DNA of 64,000 nucleotides, taken from NCBI GenBank assembly GCA_032464575.1, contig JAWDKM010000003.1:372001-436000 (forward strand), in the 5' to 3' direction. Positions within the stretch are counted from its first letter, which is position 1, and each line of letters opens with the position of its first letter. Source of the stretch: Pontivivens sp032464575. Its GTDB lineage: Bacteria; Pseudomonadota; Alphaproteobacteria; Rhodobacterales; Rhodobacteraceae. Of this stretch, positions 1 to 7,891 are shown piece after piece. The notes under the pieces are model-generated. The model searched no databases and was not told the DNA's origin. It saw nothing but the letters and a program-made list of their open reading frames with translations. The position numbers and the translations under genes were made by a program.

Positions 1-71
1 TCAAGAAAGTGTCCGAAAAACGCATCTGCTTCTCTGGCAACTCGGAGATTACCATTTTCGATGCATTTTAG
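1..71 (+). CDS. possible C-terminal fragment of an unidentified gene (cut by window edge)
   Basis: Frame 3 is open from the window edge to a TAG at 69-71 and reads as 22 residues ending ITIFDAF. The stretch is clearly less GC-rich than everything after it. I do not recognise the tail. In relatives mltG often precedes yicC, but this tail does not look like a MltG C-terminus. Other frames are also open here, so coding status is uncertain. Confidence 0.25.
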   Translation, partial: KKVSEKRICFSGNSEITIFDAF

Positions 72-118
72 ATGATTTTTCGGGGCTGAAGGTTAACGCT
101 GGCGGTCCGGAGCAGGAG

Positions 119-997
119 ATGGCGATGCAGTCGATGACGGGATTTGCGCGGGTGGACGGCACCGGCGAGGGGATGAGCTGGGCGTGGGAGGCGCGCAGCG
201 TCAACGCGCGCGGCCTCGATCTGCGGCTGCGCCTGCCCGACGGGGCCGATGCGTTGGAGGCGGAACTGCGCAAGGCGACCCCGCGCCGGTTCGCGCGGGG
301 CAACGTCTCGATCTCCCTGCGCTGGTCGCGCCTGCCCGATGCGGCGGGGGGCGGCGTGAACCGCGCGGCGCTCGATCAGGCACTCTCCGCCCTGGCCGAG
401 GTGGAGGCGGTCGCCGCGCAGCAGGGTCGGGAGCTCGCACCGGTCAGTGCTACGGACATCCTCGCGCTGCGGGGCGTGGCGGAAGGCGGTGAAGCCGGAC
501 AGGCCTGGCTCAAGGATGCTCAGGCGGACATCGCGGCCCTGCTCGACGCCCTGGCCCAAGCGCGCGAATCCGAAGGCGCGGCCCTTGCCGCGCTCCTCGC
601 CACCTCCATCGACGAGGTCGCTCGCCTGATCGTCGAAGCGCGGAAGACCGCAGCGGCCCGTGCCGCCCGAACGGGCGAGACCTTGCGCACGCGCGTCGCC
701 GCCCTGATGGAGGCCAGCCCCGACATCGACCGGCTGGAGCAGGAGCTCGCCCTGATCGTGGTGAAGGCCGACGTGACCGAGGAGCTCGACCGCCTCGACG
801 CCCATGTCGCCGCGGCCCGTGTGCATCTGACCGAAACAGGCCCCATCGGGCGCAAGCTCGACTTCCTGATGCAGGAGTTCAACAGGGAGGCGAACACGCT
901 GGCCTCCAAGTCCGGCGATACGGAGCTGACGCGCGTGGCCCTTGCGCTCAAGGTCGTGATCGATCAGATGCGCGAGCAGGTCCAGAACGTCGAATGA
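119..997 (+). CDS. yicC: YicC/YloC family endoribonuclease
   Basis: This 292-residue protein opens with the family signature MTGFAR (residues 6-11) and ends with a conserved block around LDFLMQEFNREANT, SKS and the final QVQNVE. Both the N-terminal YicC domain and the C-terminal DUF1732 domain are complete, and the length is typical. Family members are RNA-cleaving enzymes acting in the cytoplasm. ATG 119 was chosen; an in-frame ATG lies two codons later. The gene is followed after 7 bp by gmk, an arrangement common in alphaproteobacteria and consistent with co-transcription. Confidence 0.93.
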   Translation: MAMQSMTGFARVDGTGEGMSWAWEARSVNARGLDLRLRLPDGADALEAELRKATPRRFARGNVSISLRWSRLPDAAGGGVNRAALDQALSALAEVEAVAAQQGRELAPVSATDILALRGVAEGGEAGQAWLKDAQADIAALLDALAQARESEGAALAALLATSIDEVARLIVEARKTAAARAARTGETLRTRVAALMEASPDIDRLEQELALIVVKADVTEELDRLDAHVAAARVHLTETGPIGRKLDFLMQEFNREANTLASKSGDTELTRVALALKVVIDQMREQVQNVE

Positions 998-1004
998 GAA
1001 CCGA

Positions 1005-1652
1005 ATGATAGATCCGTGCCGCCGCGGCCTCCTCGTCATCCTCTCCTCGCCCTCGGGGGCGGGCAAGTCGACGCTCTCGCGGCGGCTCCTATCGGAGGAC
1101 AGCGAGATCTCGTTCTCCATCTCCGCGACCACGCGGCCGCCGCGGCCGGGTGAGGCGGACGGGCGGGAGTACTACTTCAAGGACCGTGCCGAGTTCGAGC
1201 GGATGGTCGCGGCGGGCGAGATGCTGGAGCATGCCGAGGTCTTCGGCAATCTCTACGGCTCCCCCCTCGGCCCCGTCCGGGATGCGATGAGTGCGGGGCG
1301 CGACGTGCTCTTCGACGTGGACTGGCAGGGCGGCCAGCAGATCCGCAACTCGGAGATGGGGCGGGAGGCGATTTCGATCTTCATCCTGCCCCCGTCCATC
1401 GAGGAACTGGAGCACCGCCTGCGCAAGCGCGCGCAGGACGCCCCCGACGTGATCGCCCGGCGCATGGGCGAGGCCCGGCGCGAGATGAGCCACTGGGCCG
1501 AATACGACTACATCCTCATCAACGACGATCTCGACACCTGCTACGACCAGCTCCGCTCGGTTCTGATCGCCGAGCGCCTGCGCCGCGACCGCCGGCCGGA
1601 TATCGCCCAGCAGGCCCGGATCATGTCCGGCCAGATCAAGGAGAGAACCTGA
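1005..1652 (+). CDS. gmk: guanylate kinase
   Basis: The 215-residue protein phosphorylates GMP to GDP with ATP in purine nucleotide metabolism. The Walker A loop SPSGAGKST lies at about residues 15-23. It is followed by the GMP-binding stretch TTRPPRPGE, the GREYYF motif, DVDWQGG and RMGEARREM, all in the expected order. The length matches bacterial Gmk (about 205-215). The TGA stop overlaps the next ATG by one base, so translation is probably coupled to the gamma-carbonic-anhydrase gene downstream. Confidence 0.97.
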   Translation: MIDPCRRGLLVILSSPSGAGKSTLSRRLLSEDSEISFSISATTRPPRPGEADGREYYFKDRAEFERMVAAGEMLEHAEVFGNLYGSPLGPVRDAMSAGRDVLFDVDWQGGQQIRNSEMGREAISIFILPPSIEELEHRLRKRAQDAPDVIARRMGEARREMSHWAEYDYILINDDLDTCYDQLRSVLIAERLRRDRRPDIAQQARIMSGQIKERT

Positions 1653-2182
1653 TGCCGCTCTACGCCCTCACCGACCGCCGCCCGGAGCTGCCGGAGAGCG
1701 GCGACTGCTGGGTCGCGCCCGATGCCAACGTGATCGGCGCCGTGCGGCTGGGGGCGGGCGTCGGCATCTGGTTCGGCTGCACGCTGCGCGGCGACAACGA
1801 GCTGATCGACGTGGGCGATAGTACCAACGTTCAGGAAAACGTGGTGATGCACACCGACATGGGCTTCCCGCTGACCATCGGGCGGGGCTGCACCATCGGG
1901 CACAAGGCGATGCTGCACGGCTGCACGATCGGGGACAATTCGCTGATCGGGATGGGAGCCACGGTTCTGAACGGTGCGAAGATCGGGATGAACTGCCTGA
2001 TCGGCGCGGGTGCGCTGGTGACGGAGGGCAAGGAGATCCCGGACAACTCCCTTGTCATGGGCGCGCCCGGCAAGGTCGTGCGCGAGATCGATGCCGCGGG
2101 CGAGAGGATGCTGGAGGCCTCCGCCCTACACTATGTCGAGAACATGCGCCGCTTCCGGGGGGAACTGGTGGAGATCGGCTGA
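1652..2182 (+). CDS. gamma-carbonic anhydrase family protein
   Basis: The 176-residue protein shows hexapeptide repeats of a left-handed beta helix (for example GAVRLGAGVGIWFGC and IGDNSLIGMGATVLNGAKIG) and the family blocks LRGD, NVQENVVMHTD, GHKAMLHGCTIG and SLVMGAPGK. The histidines of MHTD, GHKAM and LHGC fit the zinc ligands of gamma-class carbonic anhydrases. Many bacterial members have no proven carbonic anhydrase activity, so only the family is claimed. Start and stop overlap the neighbouring genes by one base each, placing it inside the yicC-gmk-SRAP run. Confidence 0.9.
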   Translation: MPLYALTDRRPELPESGDCWVAPDANVIGAVRLGAGVGIWFGCTLRGDNELIDVGDSTNVQENVVMHTDMGFPLTIGRGCTIGHKAMLHGCTIGDNSLIGMGATVLNGAKIGMNCLIGAGALVTEGKEIPDNSLVMGAPGKVVREIDAAGERMLEASALHYVENMRRFRGELVEIG

Positions 2183-2811
2183 TGTGCGGCCGGTTCTCGC
2201 GGACCGATACGCCCGAGGATCTGGCCGAGCTCTTCGAGGCGGAGCTTGTTGACGAGGTGGCACCCGAGGAGGATGTGCGCCCGACCACCGACGTGGCGGT
2301 CATCATCTCCGTGGATGGACGGCGGCTGCACGCGATGCGCTGGGGCCTTCTGCCTGACTGGTACGCGACGCCGGAGGCCGGCCCGCTCCTGATCAATGCG
2401 CGGGCCGAGACGATCGCCGAGAAACCCGCCTTTCGCACCGCGTGCCGGGAACGGCGCTGCCTGATCCCCGCGGACGGCTTCTACGAATGGCAGACGGTCG
2501 GGCGGCGGGGGAAGCGGCCGCACTGGCTGTCGCCATCGGATGGCGGCGGCGTGGCCTTCGCCGGGATCTGGCAGGACTGGCCCGGACCCGCCGGGCCCGT
2601 CTCCACCTGCGCGATCGTCACCTGCGCCGCACCGCCGGAGCTGGCGGCGATCCATGCCCGGCTGCCCGTCGCGATCCGGGCCGGGGAGCACGCGCTGTGG
2701 CTGGGCGAGGTGGGGCATGGCGCGGCGCGGCTGATGGCGCCGCCGCCCGCCGGCTGGTGGGCCGTCGAGCCGGATCGCGGCCCGCCCGACGACAGGCCCC
2801 GGTTGATCTGA
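2182..2811 (+). CDS. SRAP/YedK family abasic-site processing protein
   Basis: The 209-residue protein begins MCGRF, leaving Cys2 as the mature N-terminal residue that in YedK/HMCES forms a covalent thiazolidine link to abasic sites in single-stranded DNA. Further hallmarks are NARAETIAEKPAF (with the conserved Glu), CLIPADGFYEW and the histidine in IHARLP. The known role of the family is protection of AP sites during replication. It ends 3 bp before the stop of the convergent HAD gene, leaving no room for a separate terminator. Confidence 0.93.
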   Translation: MCGRFSRTDTPEDLAELFEAELVDEVAPEEDVRPTTDVAVIISVDGRRLHAMRWGLLPDWYATPEAGPLLINARAETIAEKPAFRTACRERRCLIPADGFYEWQTVGRRGKRPHWLSPSDGGGVAFAGIWQDWPGPAGPVSTCAIVTCAAPPELAAIHARLPVAIRAGEHALWLGEVGHGAARLMAPPPAGWWAVEPDRGPPDDRPRLI

Positions 2812-2814
2812 CCG

Positions 2815-3468
2815 CTAGCCGTCGAGGGCGGTGTCGATCCACGGCGCCGCCGCGTTCCAGCTAAACGCCGTTTCCTCGGCCATCGCGCTCCTGGGCAGAG
2901 CGGGGGCTGCGTAGTCGCATCCGATGAGCTGAAGACGGCGGACGGCGGGCGCGTGCTCGGCCGCACTGTCGATCTGCGCCTTGCTGTCGTCGACGAAGAT
3001 GACGGGTGCTGCGACGCGGCCCGCGAGACGGGCGAGGGCAGGCCCCTTGCCGCCGCGGTTGCTGACGACCGGATGGGACAGGCCGTGCGCCGCGAGGTTG
3101 CGGATGCGGGTCTCACGGGCATGGTGCGGCAGGTTCGTGAGCACGACCACCTGCGCCCGCCCGGAGAGCCGCGCGACCGCCTCGGCCGCACCCGGTATCG
3201 GCTCCTGCCGCGACGTCTCCTCGGCGAAGAAGGCGTCGATGAAGGCAAGGCCCTCCTCCCGCGTGGCGGTCCGGCCGTCGCCCCGGTGCTTCAGCGCGGC
3301 ATCCAGCCGGTAGGTGGTGAGATCGAGGTCCCAGCCGCGGCCGTCGAGATACGTCCGGAAGTGGCGCAGGAAGTAGACCAGCACCTCGTCGGCATCGAGT
3401 ACGAGCAGCGGTCTGCCGCGCTGCAACGCGAGGCCGTCGAGCTGGTCGCGGGTCGCATCGGCGATCAC
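2815..3468 (-). CDS. HAD-superfamily hydrolase-like protein
   Basis: The protein has HAD-like elements in order: LLVLDADEVL near the N-terminus (motif I in the form DADEV), VVVLTNLPHHA (motif II), then GKGPALARL and VIFVDDSKAQI (motifs III and IV). The first motif lacks the second aspartate of the catalytic DxD (DAD is followed by EV), so register and activity need care. The start is set at GTG 3468, because longer forms run into the upstream DUF3572 gene, whose stop lies 4 bp before it. The two genes probably form one minus-strand unit. Substrate unknown. Confidence 0.75.
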   Translation of the reverse strand: MIADATRDQLDGLALQRGRPLLVLDADEVLVYFLRHFRTYLDGRGWDLDLTTYRLDAALKHRGDGRTATREEGLAFIDAFFAEETSRQEPIPGAAEAVARLSGRAQVVVLTNLPHHARETRIRNLAAHGLSHPVVSNRGGKGPALARLAGRVAAPVIFVDDSKAQIDSAAEHAPAVRRLQLIGCDYAAPALPRSAMAEETAFSWNAAAPWIDTALDG

Positions 3469-3472
3469 CGGC

Positions 3473-3751
3473 TCAGGTCCAGTCCGGCACGTCGCCGCCG
3501 GGCAGCAGCAGACGCGCCCGCTGCGGCGCATCGTAAGGATGCCCGGTGGCGTCGCAGAACGTCACCAGTGCATCCTCGTCCTGCAGCACGAAATCGACGA
3601 GGAACCCCAGGAACTCCGGGTCCGCCGCGCGCACGCGCAGATCGTCGGCCGAGGCGCCGGACAGGGCGAGGAAAGCGCCGAGCCGTTCGTCGTCGGTCGC
3701 GAGCCAGCCGAGCACGTCGACGGCCAGGTGCTGTGCGGTCTGCGGCGTCAG
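3473..3751 (-). CDS. DUF3572 family protein, apparently initiated at CTG
   Basis: The frame encodes a small acidic protein with the DUF3572 pattern (LGWLATDDERL, LSGAS, RAADPEFLGFLVDF, DDALVTFCDATG-like block, LLPGG, final DWT). No ATG, GTG or TTG exists between an in-frame upstream stop and a GTG at 3715, which would cut off the conserved N-terminus. A CTG at 3751 sits 6 bp after AAGGAG and gives the expected LTPQTAQHLAVDVLGWL start, about 92 residues. Function is unknown. It is divergent from pleD, an arrangement I associate with Rhodobacteraceae. Confidence 0.75.
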   Translation of the reverse strand: MTPQTAQHLAVDVLGWLATDDERLGAFLALSGASADDLRVRAADPEFLGFLVDFVLQDEDALVTFCDATGHPYDAPQRARLLLPGGDVPDWT

Positions 3752-3886
3752 ATCGTTCTCCTTTTTGCCACGTTGAGGAAATCACAACCTATTGTTGGCA
3801 TTTGCAGCGACATAATCGTCTTTAAACCCTATCGTCCGGGGCTGTGGTGTACTACGCACGCTGGAACGCGGAGTAAAGGAAGCGAA

Positions 3887-5275
3887 ATGTCGGGACGCAT
3901 CCTCGTGGTCGATGATGTCGCGGCCAACCGCGACCTGCTGCGGGCCAAGCTCGGCACGGCCTACTACGATGTGCTGGTGGCCGAGAGTGAGCAGGAGGGG
4001 CTGGAACTCGCCGCGCGCGCGCAGCCTTCCATCGTCCTGATCGACGTGATGATGCAGACGATCGACGGCTTCGCGGTGTGCGAGAAGCTCAAGGCGAACC
4101 CCGACACCGCGCACATTCCCGTCATCATGGTCACCGCCATCGAGGACCCCGAGGACCGGACGCGCGGCCTCGACGTCGGTGCGGACGACTTCCTGGTAAA
4201 GCCGATCCACGATCTCGCGCTGTTTGCCCGCGTGCGCAACCTGATGCGGATGAAGTTCGTGATCGAGGAGCTCCAGATGCGGAGCGAGGCGGCGCGGGAT
4301 CTCGGCCTCGCCTCCGAACTCGGACCCATCGAGCCGACGCCGGCGCAGTCGGTGCTGATCGCGGCCCCCGACAACGAGACGGGCGCGCGTTGGGGCAACG
4401 CCCTGCACGGACAGCTCAGCGTCGGCGCGAGCTGGGCGACGGACTGCGTCGCGATCGAGGCGCGCATCGCACAGGATGTGCCCGACGCGGTCGTTGTGCA
4501 TCAGCGTCTCGCAGACGGCGCGGACGGGCTCAAGCTGCTCGCCCACATCGCGCGCGCCATGCCGACGCGTCACTGCGCGCTGCTCTTCGTCGTGGACGAC
4601 GATGACATGCGCACGGCGGCCAAGGCACTCGACCTCGGCGCGTGGGACTATCTGATGGCGCCCTACGACCCGTTCGAGCTGGCGGTGCGCATGCGCTCGC
4701 AGCTTCGGCGCAAGCTTTATTCCGACAAGCTGCGGACCAACGTGCAGGACGGCCTGCGGCTGGCCACCCGCGATCCGCTGACCGGCCTCTACAATCGGCG
4801 CTACGCGCAGCATCAGCTCGGCATCATGATGAAGCGCGCGCGGGAGGAGCGGGCGGATTTCGCCCTCATGATCCTCGATCTCGACTTCTTCAAGCAGATC
4901 AACGACCGGCATGGCCACGATGCGGGCGACGAGGTGCTCGCCCAGGTCGCCCGCCGCCTGCAGGAGAACGTGCGCGGCATCGATCTGGCCGTGCGTCTGG
5001 GCGGAGAGGAATTCTGCCTCGCGCTGCCCGGCACAGGGCGGGAGGACGCTCGGGAGGCAGGCGAGCGGATCCGCAACGCGGTCTGCGGGGAGACGTTCCT
5101 CCTGCGCGACGGCGCCGCGATCGATTGTACGGTCAGCATCGGCATCGCCGTCGCAGCGGGTGGCGCGGGCGACGTGGACGCCCTCCTGCGATCCGCGGAT
5201 CGGGCGCTCTATCGCTCGAAGTCGGACGGCCGGGACCGTGTCAGCACCGCGTGGGAGACCTGCACGGCCGCGTGA
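3887..5275 (+). CDS. pleD: PleD-type diguanylate cyclase response regulator
   Basis: The 462-residue protein has two receiver domains and a C-terminal GGDEF domain. REC1 (about 1-120) has the acidic pair DD at 9-10, phospho-acceptor Asp53 and Lys105. REC2 (about 150-290) is degenerate, with VVVHQ where the Asp is expected and an MAP in place of KP, as in PleD adaptor domains. The cyclase domain carries GGEEF, and RGID five residues before it forms the product-binding I-site (RxxD). It makes cyclic di-GMP from two GTP. Start chosen at ATG 3887, which begins SGRILVVDD directly. Confidence 0.95.
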   Translation: MSGRILVVDDVAANRDLLRAKLGTAYYDVLVAESEQEGLELAARAQPSIVLIDVMMQTIDGFAVCEKLKANPDTAHIPVIMVTAIEDPEDRTRGLDVGADDFLVKPIHDLALFARVRNLMRMKFVIEELQMRSEAARDLGLASELGPIEPTPAQSVLIAAPDNETGARWGNALHGQLSVGASWATDCVAIEARIAQDVPDAVVVHQRLADGADGLKLLAHIARAMPTRHCALLFVVDDDDMRTAAKALDLGAWDYLMAPYDPFELAVRMRSQLRRKLYSDKLRTNVQDGLRLATRDPLTGLYNRRYAQHQLGIMMKRAREERADFALMILDLDFFKQINDRHGHDAGDEVLAQVARRLQENVRGIDLAVRLGGEEFCLALPGTGREDAREAGERIRNAVCGETFLLRDGAAIDCTVSIGIAVAAGGAGDVDALLRSADRALYRSKSDGRDRVSTAWETCTAA

Positions 5276-5284
5276 TGCCCGCGC

Positions 5285-5770
5285 TCAGGGCCTCGGTGAT
5301 CCGCCGTTCCCGTGCTCTCCGCGCCGGGTTCCCTGCCGCAGGCGCTCCAGGATGGCGCGCCGCTCCTCCACGCCGAGCTGTTCCATCTCGTCGAGCAGGG
5401 CCTGCTCCAGTTCCACGCGGATCTCGATGCCGACGTCGCGGCGGTCGGCCAGGATGGCCTCCAGCGCCGCACGGTCCATCGGATCGGCCGTGAAGGCGGC
5501 GACGAAGGCGCGGCCCTGCATCAGCCGCTCCCGCCGCTCGCCGGGGCCGCCCATTACTGCGCTGCGGACCTTGCCGCGAACCGCCTCCCGGCTCTCGTCG
5601 GGCAGAGCGGAAATCACCGCACGCAGGTCGGGCGGTGTGACGAGCCGCGGCGCCCGGTCGTCGGTGCGCAGCACCACGCCCACCACGACGCCCGCGACCA
5701 GCAGGTTGAGCGCGACCGACACGATCAGAACGCGACGCATCAGCCGCGAGGAACCGGGCGTGGCCGTCAT
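5285..5770 (-). CDS. periplasmic heavy-metal-resistance-like protein (ZraP/CnrX-like)
   Basis: This 161-residue protein has a short cytoplasmic start, one membrane segment (about 17-37, RVLIVSVALNLLVAGVVVG) and a helical periplasmic region with conserved LPDESREAVR, RAFVAAFTADPMDRAALEAIL and LLDEMEQLGVEERRAILERL. This helical hairpin arrangement resembles the metal-sensing or resistance family (DUF/Heavy-metal resistance). Its ATG overlaps the anti-sigma stop (ATGA). The context suggests an accessory or sensor for the ECF sigma factor upstream. No cysteine or histidine cluster is visible, so metal binding is inference only. Confidence 0.7.
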   Translation of the reverse strand: MTATPGSSRLMRRVLIVSVALNLLVAGVVVGVVLRTDDRAPRLVTPPDLRAVISALPDESREAVRGKVRSAVMGGPGERRERLMQGRAFVAAFTADPMDRAALEAILADRRDVGIEIRVELEQALLDEMEQLGVEERRAILERLRQGTRRGEHGNGGSPRP

Positions 5771-6123
5771 ACGTCGCTCTCCAGGTCGAGATAGCCCGCG
5801 TCGGTTTCGGCATAGCCGAGGTCGATGCTCCAGTCCGATGTGCCGGTCAGCAGCGCGAGGTCGTCCGCCCCCACATAGCCTATCATCAGACCGACCGCGG
5901 CGCTCGCGGCGACAGTGGCAAGCCCCGCCACGCCACCGAACATCCCCGTGATCCTCTGCCATGCAGAGGAGCGTCGCCGGTGCACCGGAGCAGGGGGCAG
6001 GGCGAGATCCGCCGCATCGCCGAGGATCCGGGCCATCAGCTCATTGTCGGGCACGGGCCGCGCGGCGCGGCCGGCCGCGAAGAACGCCTCCAGGTTGTCA
6101 TCATGCTCCGGCCGTTCGCCCAT
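5767..6123 (-). CDS. membrane-anchored anti-sigma factor (predicted)
   Basis: The 118-residue protein starts with an acidic cytoplasmic part (ERPEHDDNLEAFFAAGRAARPVPDNELMARIL), which is the pattern of small anti-sigma factors, and has one transmembrane segment (about 70-92, MFGGVAGLATVAASAAVGLM). The short C-terminus lies outside. ATG 6123 is preferred over ATG 6141 because AGGAGGGAGG lies just before it. It is encoded directly after the ECF sigma gene and overlaps the next gene by 4 bases. I infer that it holds the sigma factor at the membrane. Confidence 0.75.
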   Translation of the reverse strand: MGERPEHDDNLEAFFAAGRAARPVPDNELMARILGDAADLALPPAPVHRRRSSAWQRITGMFGGVAGLATVAASAAVGLMIGYVGADDLALLTGTSDWSIDLGYAETDAGYLDLESDV

Positions 6124-6137
6124 GGCGTCCTCCCTCC

Positions 6138-6716
6138 TCATGCTATCGGCCCCAGGGCATCGCGTCGATCCGACAACAATGCGGCAAGCGCGCGCCGCCC
6201 ACGGGCCAGAAGGCTCTCCACCGCCTCCACGCTGATCTCCATCGCCGCGGCGATCTCCGGGTTCGGCAGCTCCTCCAGGTGACGCAGCGTGATGGCGAGG
6301 CGCTGGCGCTCCGGCAACTGCGCGAGGGCGGCGTGGAGCGCTTCGGCCCGGTCGGCGTGCTGGAGCATCGCGTCGGCGGAGGGGCGATCGTCCATCGGTT
6401 CGTCTGCATCCTCCAGCGGTGCACCGCGCCGCCGGGCGCGCAGCCGGTCGATGCACCGGTTCGACACCACGCGGTAGAGCCAGGTGCTCACCCTTGCCCG
6501 TGTGGGGTCCCAGTCCGGTGCGATGCGAAAGAGCCGCATCATTGCCTCCTGCGTCACATCCTGTGCCTCCGCCGCATCCCCGAGCATACGTGTCGCCACC
6601 GACAGCGCGCGCGGCGCGTGGCGGGCCGCCAGCACGCGCGCCGCCGACTGATCCCCCGTGGCATAGCGGGCCATCAGATCGGCGTCGTCGATCTCGCGCT
6701 CGGTGTCGGGGGCCAT
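6138..6716 (-). CDS. ECF-family RNA polymerase sigma factor
   Basis: The 192-residue protein contains sigma region 2 (DLMARYATGDQSAARVLAARH to DVTQEAMMRLFRIAP, with STWLYRVVSNRCIDRLR) and region 4 (LPERQRLAITLRHLEELPNPEIAAAM, then VEAVESLLARGRRAL). This is the standard two-domain extracytoplasmic-function layout. The start at 6716 has GAGGAG about 10 bp upstream; longer versions have no such site. It is translated just ahead of its predicted anti-sigma factor and a periplasmic partner, which suggests a signal-responsive regulon. Confidence 0.92.
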   Translation of the reverse strand: MAPDTEREIDDADLMARYATGDQSAARVLAARHAPRALSVATRMLGDAAEAQDVTQEAMMRLFRIAPDWDPTRARVSTWLYRVVSNRCIDRLRARRRGAPLEDADEPMDDRPSADAMLQHADRAEALHAALAQLPERQRLAITLRHLEELPNPEIAAAMEISVEAVESLLARGRRALAALLSDRRDALGPIA

Positions 6717-6812
6717 GCGGCGCCGTTCTCCTCGTCGTGCTGGGTCCGGGCTAGCATGTCTGCTGCGCGTGCGGGAGGAGGGGTTCGCCCCCCGCACGCG
6801 CCCTTGGCCGGT

Positions 6813-7247
6813 TCAGCCCCCCTGACGCCGGCCGCGGCCCTCGCGAGCGGTCTCCATCTCGGCCTCGCTGATGCCGCCGCTCTGGTCACGGTCGAGCCGG
6901 TCGAACATGCGGGCATCGTCGCGGCCCGGTATCTCCGACGGGGAAAGCTCGCCGTCGCCGTCGGCATCGGCCCGCTGGATCATCTGCTCCAGCCGCTCGT
7001 CGCGGTTCTGTTCCTGCGCCGCGCGCAATTCCTCGGCGCTCAGCGATCCGTTGCCGTCCGTGTCGTTGGCGGCGAAGCGGGCCTCGCGCCAGGCGTCGAG
7101 CTCGGCGCTCGTGATCTCGCCGCTGCCGTCGGCGTCCACTTCGGAAAAGGGGAAGCCGCCTCGGTGTTGTGCGCTTGCGGGCAGGGCAGCCGCGCCGAGC
7201 GCCAGCATGAGCGCCGCTGCGACCAGAGTCTTGTTCCTGATGACCAT
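6813..7247 (-). CDS. secreted EF-hand calcium-binding protein
   Basis: A signal peptide (about 1-26, ending ALPASA|Q) precedes four EF-hand loops of the DxDxxG type: DADGSGEITSAE, DTDGNGSLSAEE, DADGDGELSPSE and the weaker DRDQSGGISEAE. The 144-residue size fits small periplasmic calmodulin-like proteins. It lies 96 bp upstream of the sigma gene on the same strand, so it may share its transcript or be a target. Calcium binding is strongly expected from the loops; its biological role is unknown. Confidence 0.85.
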   Translation of the reverse strand: MVIRNKTLVAAALMLALGAAALPASAQHRGGFPFSEVDADGSGEITSAELDAWREARFAANDTDGNGSLSAEELRAAQEQNRDERLEQMIQRADADGDGELSPSEIPGRDDARMFDRLDRDQSGGISEAEMETAREGRGRRQGG

Positions 7248-7441
7248 CGTAGTCTCCTCGTTCTGTCATCCTCGGTTCGGAACACGGGTCTTCCGCCCGT
7301 GTTCTGCGACTGATACGGACGGGCGGCGGCTGTTCCGTCGCAGTGGCGCTGTGAATTTCCCCGACGTCACGGGACGCGACATCCGGACGCGGGGCAGCTT
7401 GTCATGCTGTCCCGATCGGGCTAGCGGAGTACCACGATGGC

Positions 7442-7852
7442 ATGCGTGACAACGACTACGAAATCATGAGCGACGAGGGTGAACGCGAGGTCGGCTCGGC
7501 ACTGCGGCGCGGCTGGCGTCAGAAGTGCCCGAACTGCGGTCACGGCCCCCTGTTCGAGGGCTACCTGACGGTTCGGCGCGACTGCCCGGTCTGCGGACAG
7601 GAACTGCATCACCACCGCGCGGATGACGGTCCCGCATGGGCCACCATGCTGATCGCGGGTCACATCATGGCGCCGCTCATGCTCTTCGTGTTCGAGACCT
7701 TCCGGCCGGAGGCCTGGGTGATGGCGGTCGGTTTCTCCTTGCTCTTCACCCTGCTGTCGCTCTGGTTCCTGCCGCGGATCAAGGGCTGCTTCATCGGGTT
7801 TCAGTGGGCAAAGCGCATGCACGGCTTCGGCGGTGAGCGCGACGGCGTGTAG
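7442..7852 (+). CDS. DUF983 family membrane protein
   Basis: The 136-residue protein shows the family signature: a cytoplasmic zinc-ribbon-like pair CPNCG and CPVCG near residues 30-60, LHHHRADDGPAW, and two membrane segments (about 64-80 and 90-108) followed by RIKGCFIGFQWAKRMHG. DUF983 proteins have no assigned function. ATG 7442 is used; an in-frame ATG at 7466 (MSDEGERE) is possible. It is separated by 39 bp from the Nudix gene on the same strand. Confidence 0.87.
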   Translation: MRDNDYEIMSDEGEREVGSALRRGWRQKCPNCGHGPLFEGYLTVRRDCPVCGQELHHHRADDGPAWATMLIAGHIMAPLMLFVFETFRPEAWVMAVGFSLLFTLLSLWFLPRIKGCFIGFQWAKRMHGFGGERDGV

Positions 7853-7891
7853 GGCTGGACCGCCTTTCGGACCGCGGTCATAGTCCGTCCC

